A stretch of 40,671 bases of DNA from Chthonomonadales bacterium. GTDB taxonomy: Bacteria > Armatimonadota > Chthonomonadetes > Chthonomonadales > CAJBBX01. Shown piece by piece: positions 40,585-40,671 of this stretch. Where the stretch lies: contig JADLGO010000007.1 of assembly GCA_020849275.1 (NCBI GenBank), positions 1 to 40,671 on the forward strand, in the 5' to 3' direction. The notes under the pieces were generated by a model. It saw only the letters and a list, made by a program, of their open reading frames with translations, made no database searches and was not told the DNA's origin. The position numbers and the translations under genes are program-made. Within the stretch, counting starts at the first letter, position 1. Every line of letters begins with the position of its first letter.

Positions 40585-40671
40585 CTACGGCCCCACGTCC
40601 ACCACCGCCAGCAGGTTCACGCCCCAGCGCCGGCCGTCGGCCGAGGTCCAGAACGGCACGTCGCCGTTCGC
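40585..40671 (-). CDS. 3' end of a gene cut by the right edge
   Basis: Read from the window edge on the minus strand: ANGDVPFWTSADGRRWGVNL then LAVVDVGP and a TAG stop. Only the last 28 residues are visible, so no family can be named. The strand-like WTSADGRRWGV would suit a C-terminal beta domain of an exported protein, but that is a guess. Confidence 0.5.
   Translation of the reverse strand, partial: ANGDVPFWTSADGRRWGVNLLAVVDVGP

Noticed and set aside
1-40671. CRISPR arrays, rRNA genes and replication origin boxes
   Set aside because: No regularly spaced repeats, no rRNA-like stretches and no DnaA-box clusters were seen.

Overview
The window is high-GC DNA that looks like a chromosomal piece of an Armatimonadota-type bacterium (inference). 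The best clue is two DUF1559-style prepilins. The first carries the [12 protein letters not shown] / [15 protein letters not shown] signature typical of that phylum, and the second ends in a DG-containing tail. Large DUF1680, DUF2961 and DUF6259 carbohydrate proteins fit the same picture. Planctomycetota-type hosts share some of these families and are the main alternative. Both window edges cut genes on the minus strand.

Layout. 1-10 kb is a carbohydrate/exported-protein block: a PHP-fold hydrolase and a VCBS/FG-GAP propeller protein on the plus strand, then a translationally coupled minus-strand pair (GH127-type DUF1680 enzyme followed by a 1003-aa NPCBM-plus-glycosidase-like protein), then a divergent DUF6259 glycosidase-like protein. 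10-12.6 kb holds a pentapeptide-repeat protein, tRNA-Asp with its own promoter, a decayed topoisomerase IB and a DUF892 ferritin-like protein. 12.7-19 kb is one long minus-strand run: NahK-like sugar kinase, S41 peptidase, LolA-like protein and two tandem phosphohexomutases. 19.1-20.3 kb is a prepilin behind a consensus promoter and a long leader. 20.4-24.4 kb is a TetR-HlyD-DHA2 MFS drug-efflux operon. 24.4-30.3 kb holds a C45 acyltransferase with its own promoter, then a serine hydrolase / PLP decarboxylase / GH172-type operon. 30.5-37.4 kb has a probably leaderless nucleotidyltransferase, a cold-shock protein, a second prepilin, MsrB, a double-unit M16 peptidase and a sulfotransferase.

37.5-40.4 kb is different in kind. 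It has lower GC and a string of 5'-only fragments: the N terminus of a BPTD_3080-type restriction enzyme (frameshifted), an IS256-family transposase N terminus, an IS21-family IstA N terminus, and the N terminus of the matching DNA methyltransferase (interrupted by a stop codon). An apparently intact GmrSD-like DUF262/HNH protein sits among them. I read this as the wreck of a restriction-modification/defence island in which only the DUF262 nuclease survives. This is the most interesting region of the window.

Genes that may work together: the sugar kinase and two phosphohexomutases (sugar-phosphate interconversion) possibly feed the nucleotidyltransferase at 30.6 kb. TetR, HlyD and MFS form a standard efflux module. 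GH127, NPCBM-GH, DUF6259 and GH172 suggest breakdown of furanose-containing polysaccharides. All function calls rest on motif recognition by eye, with no database search.
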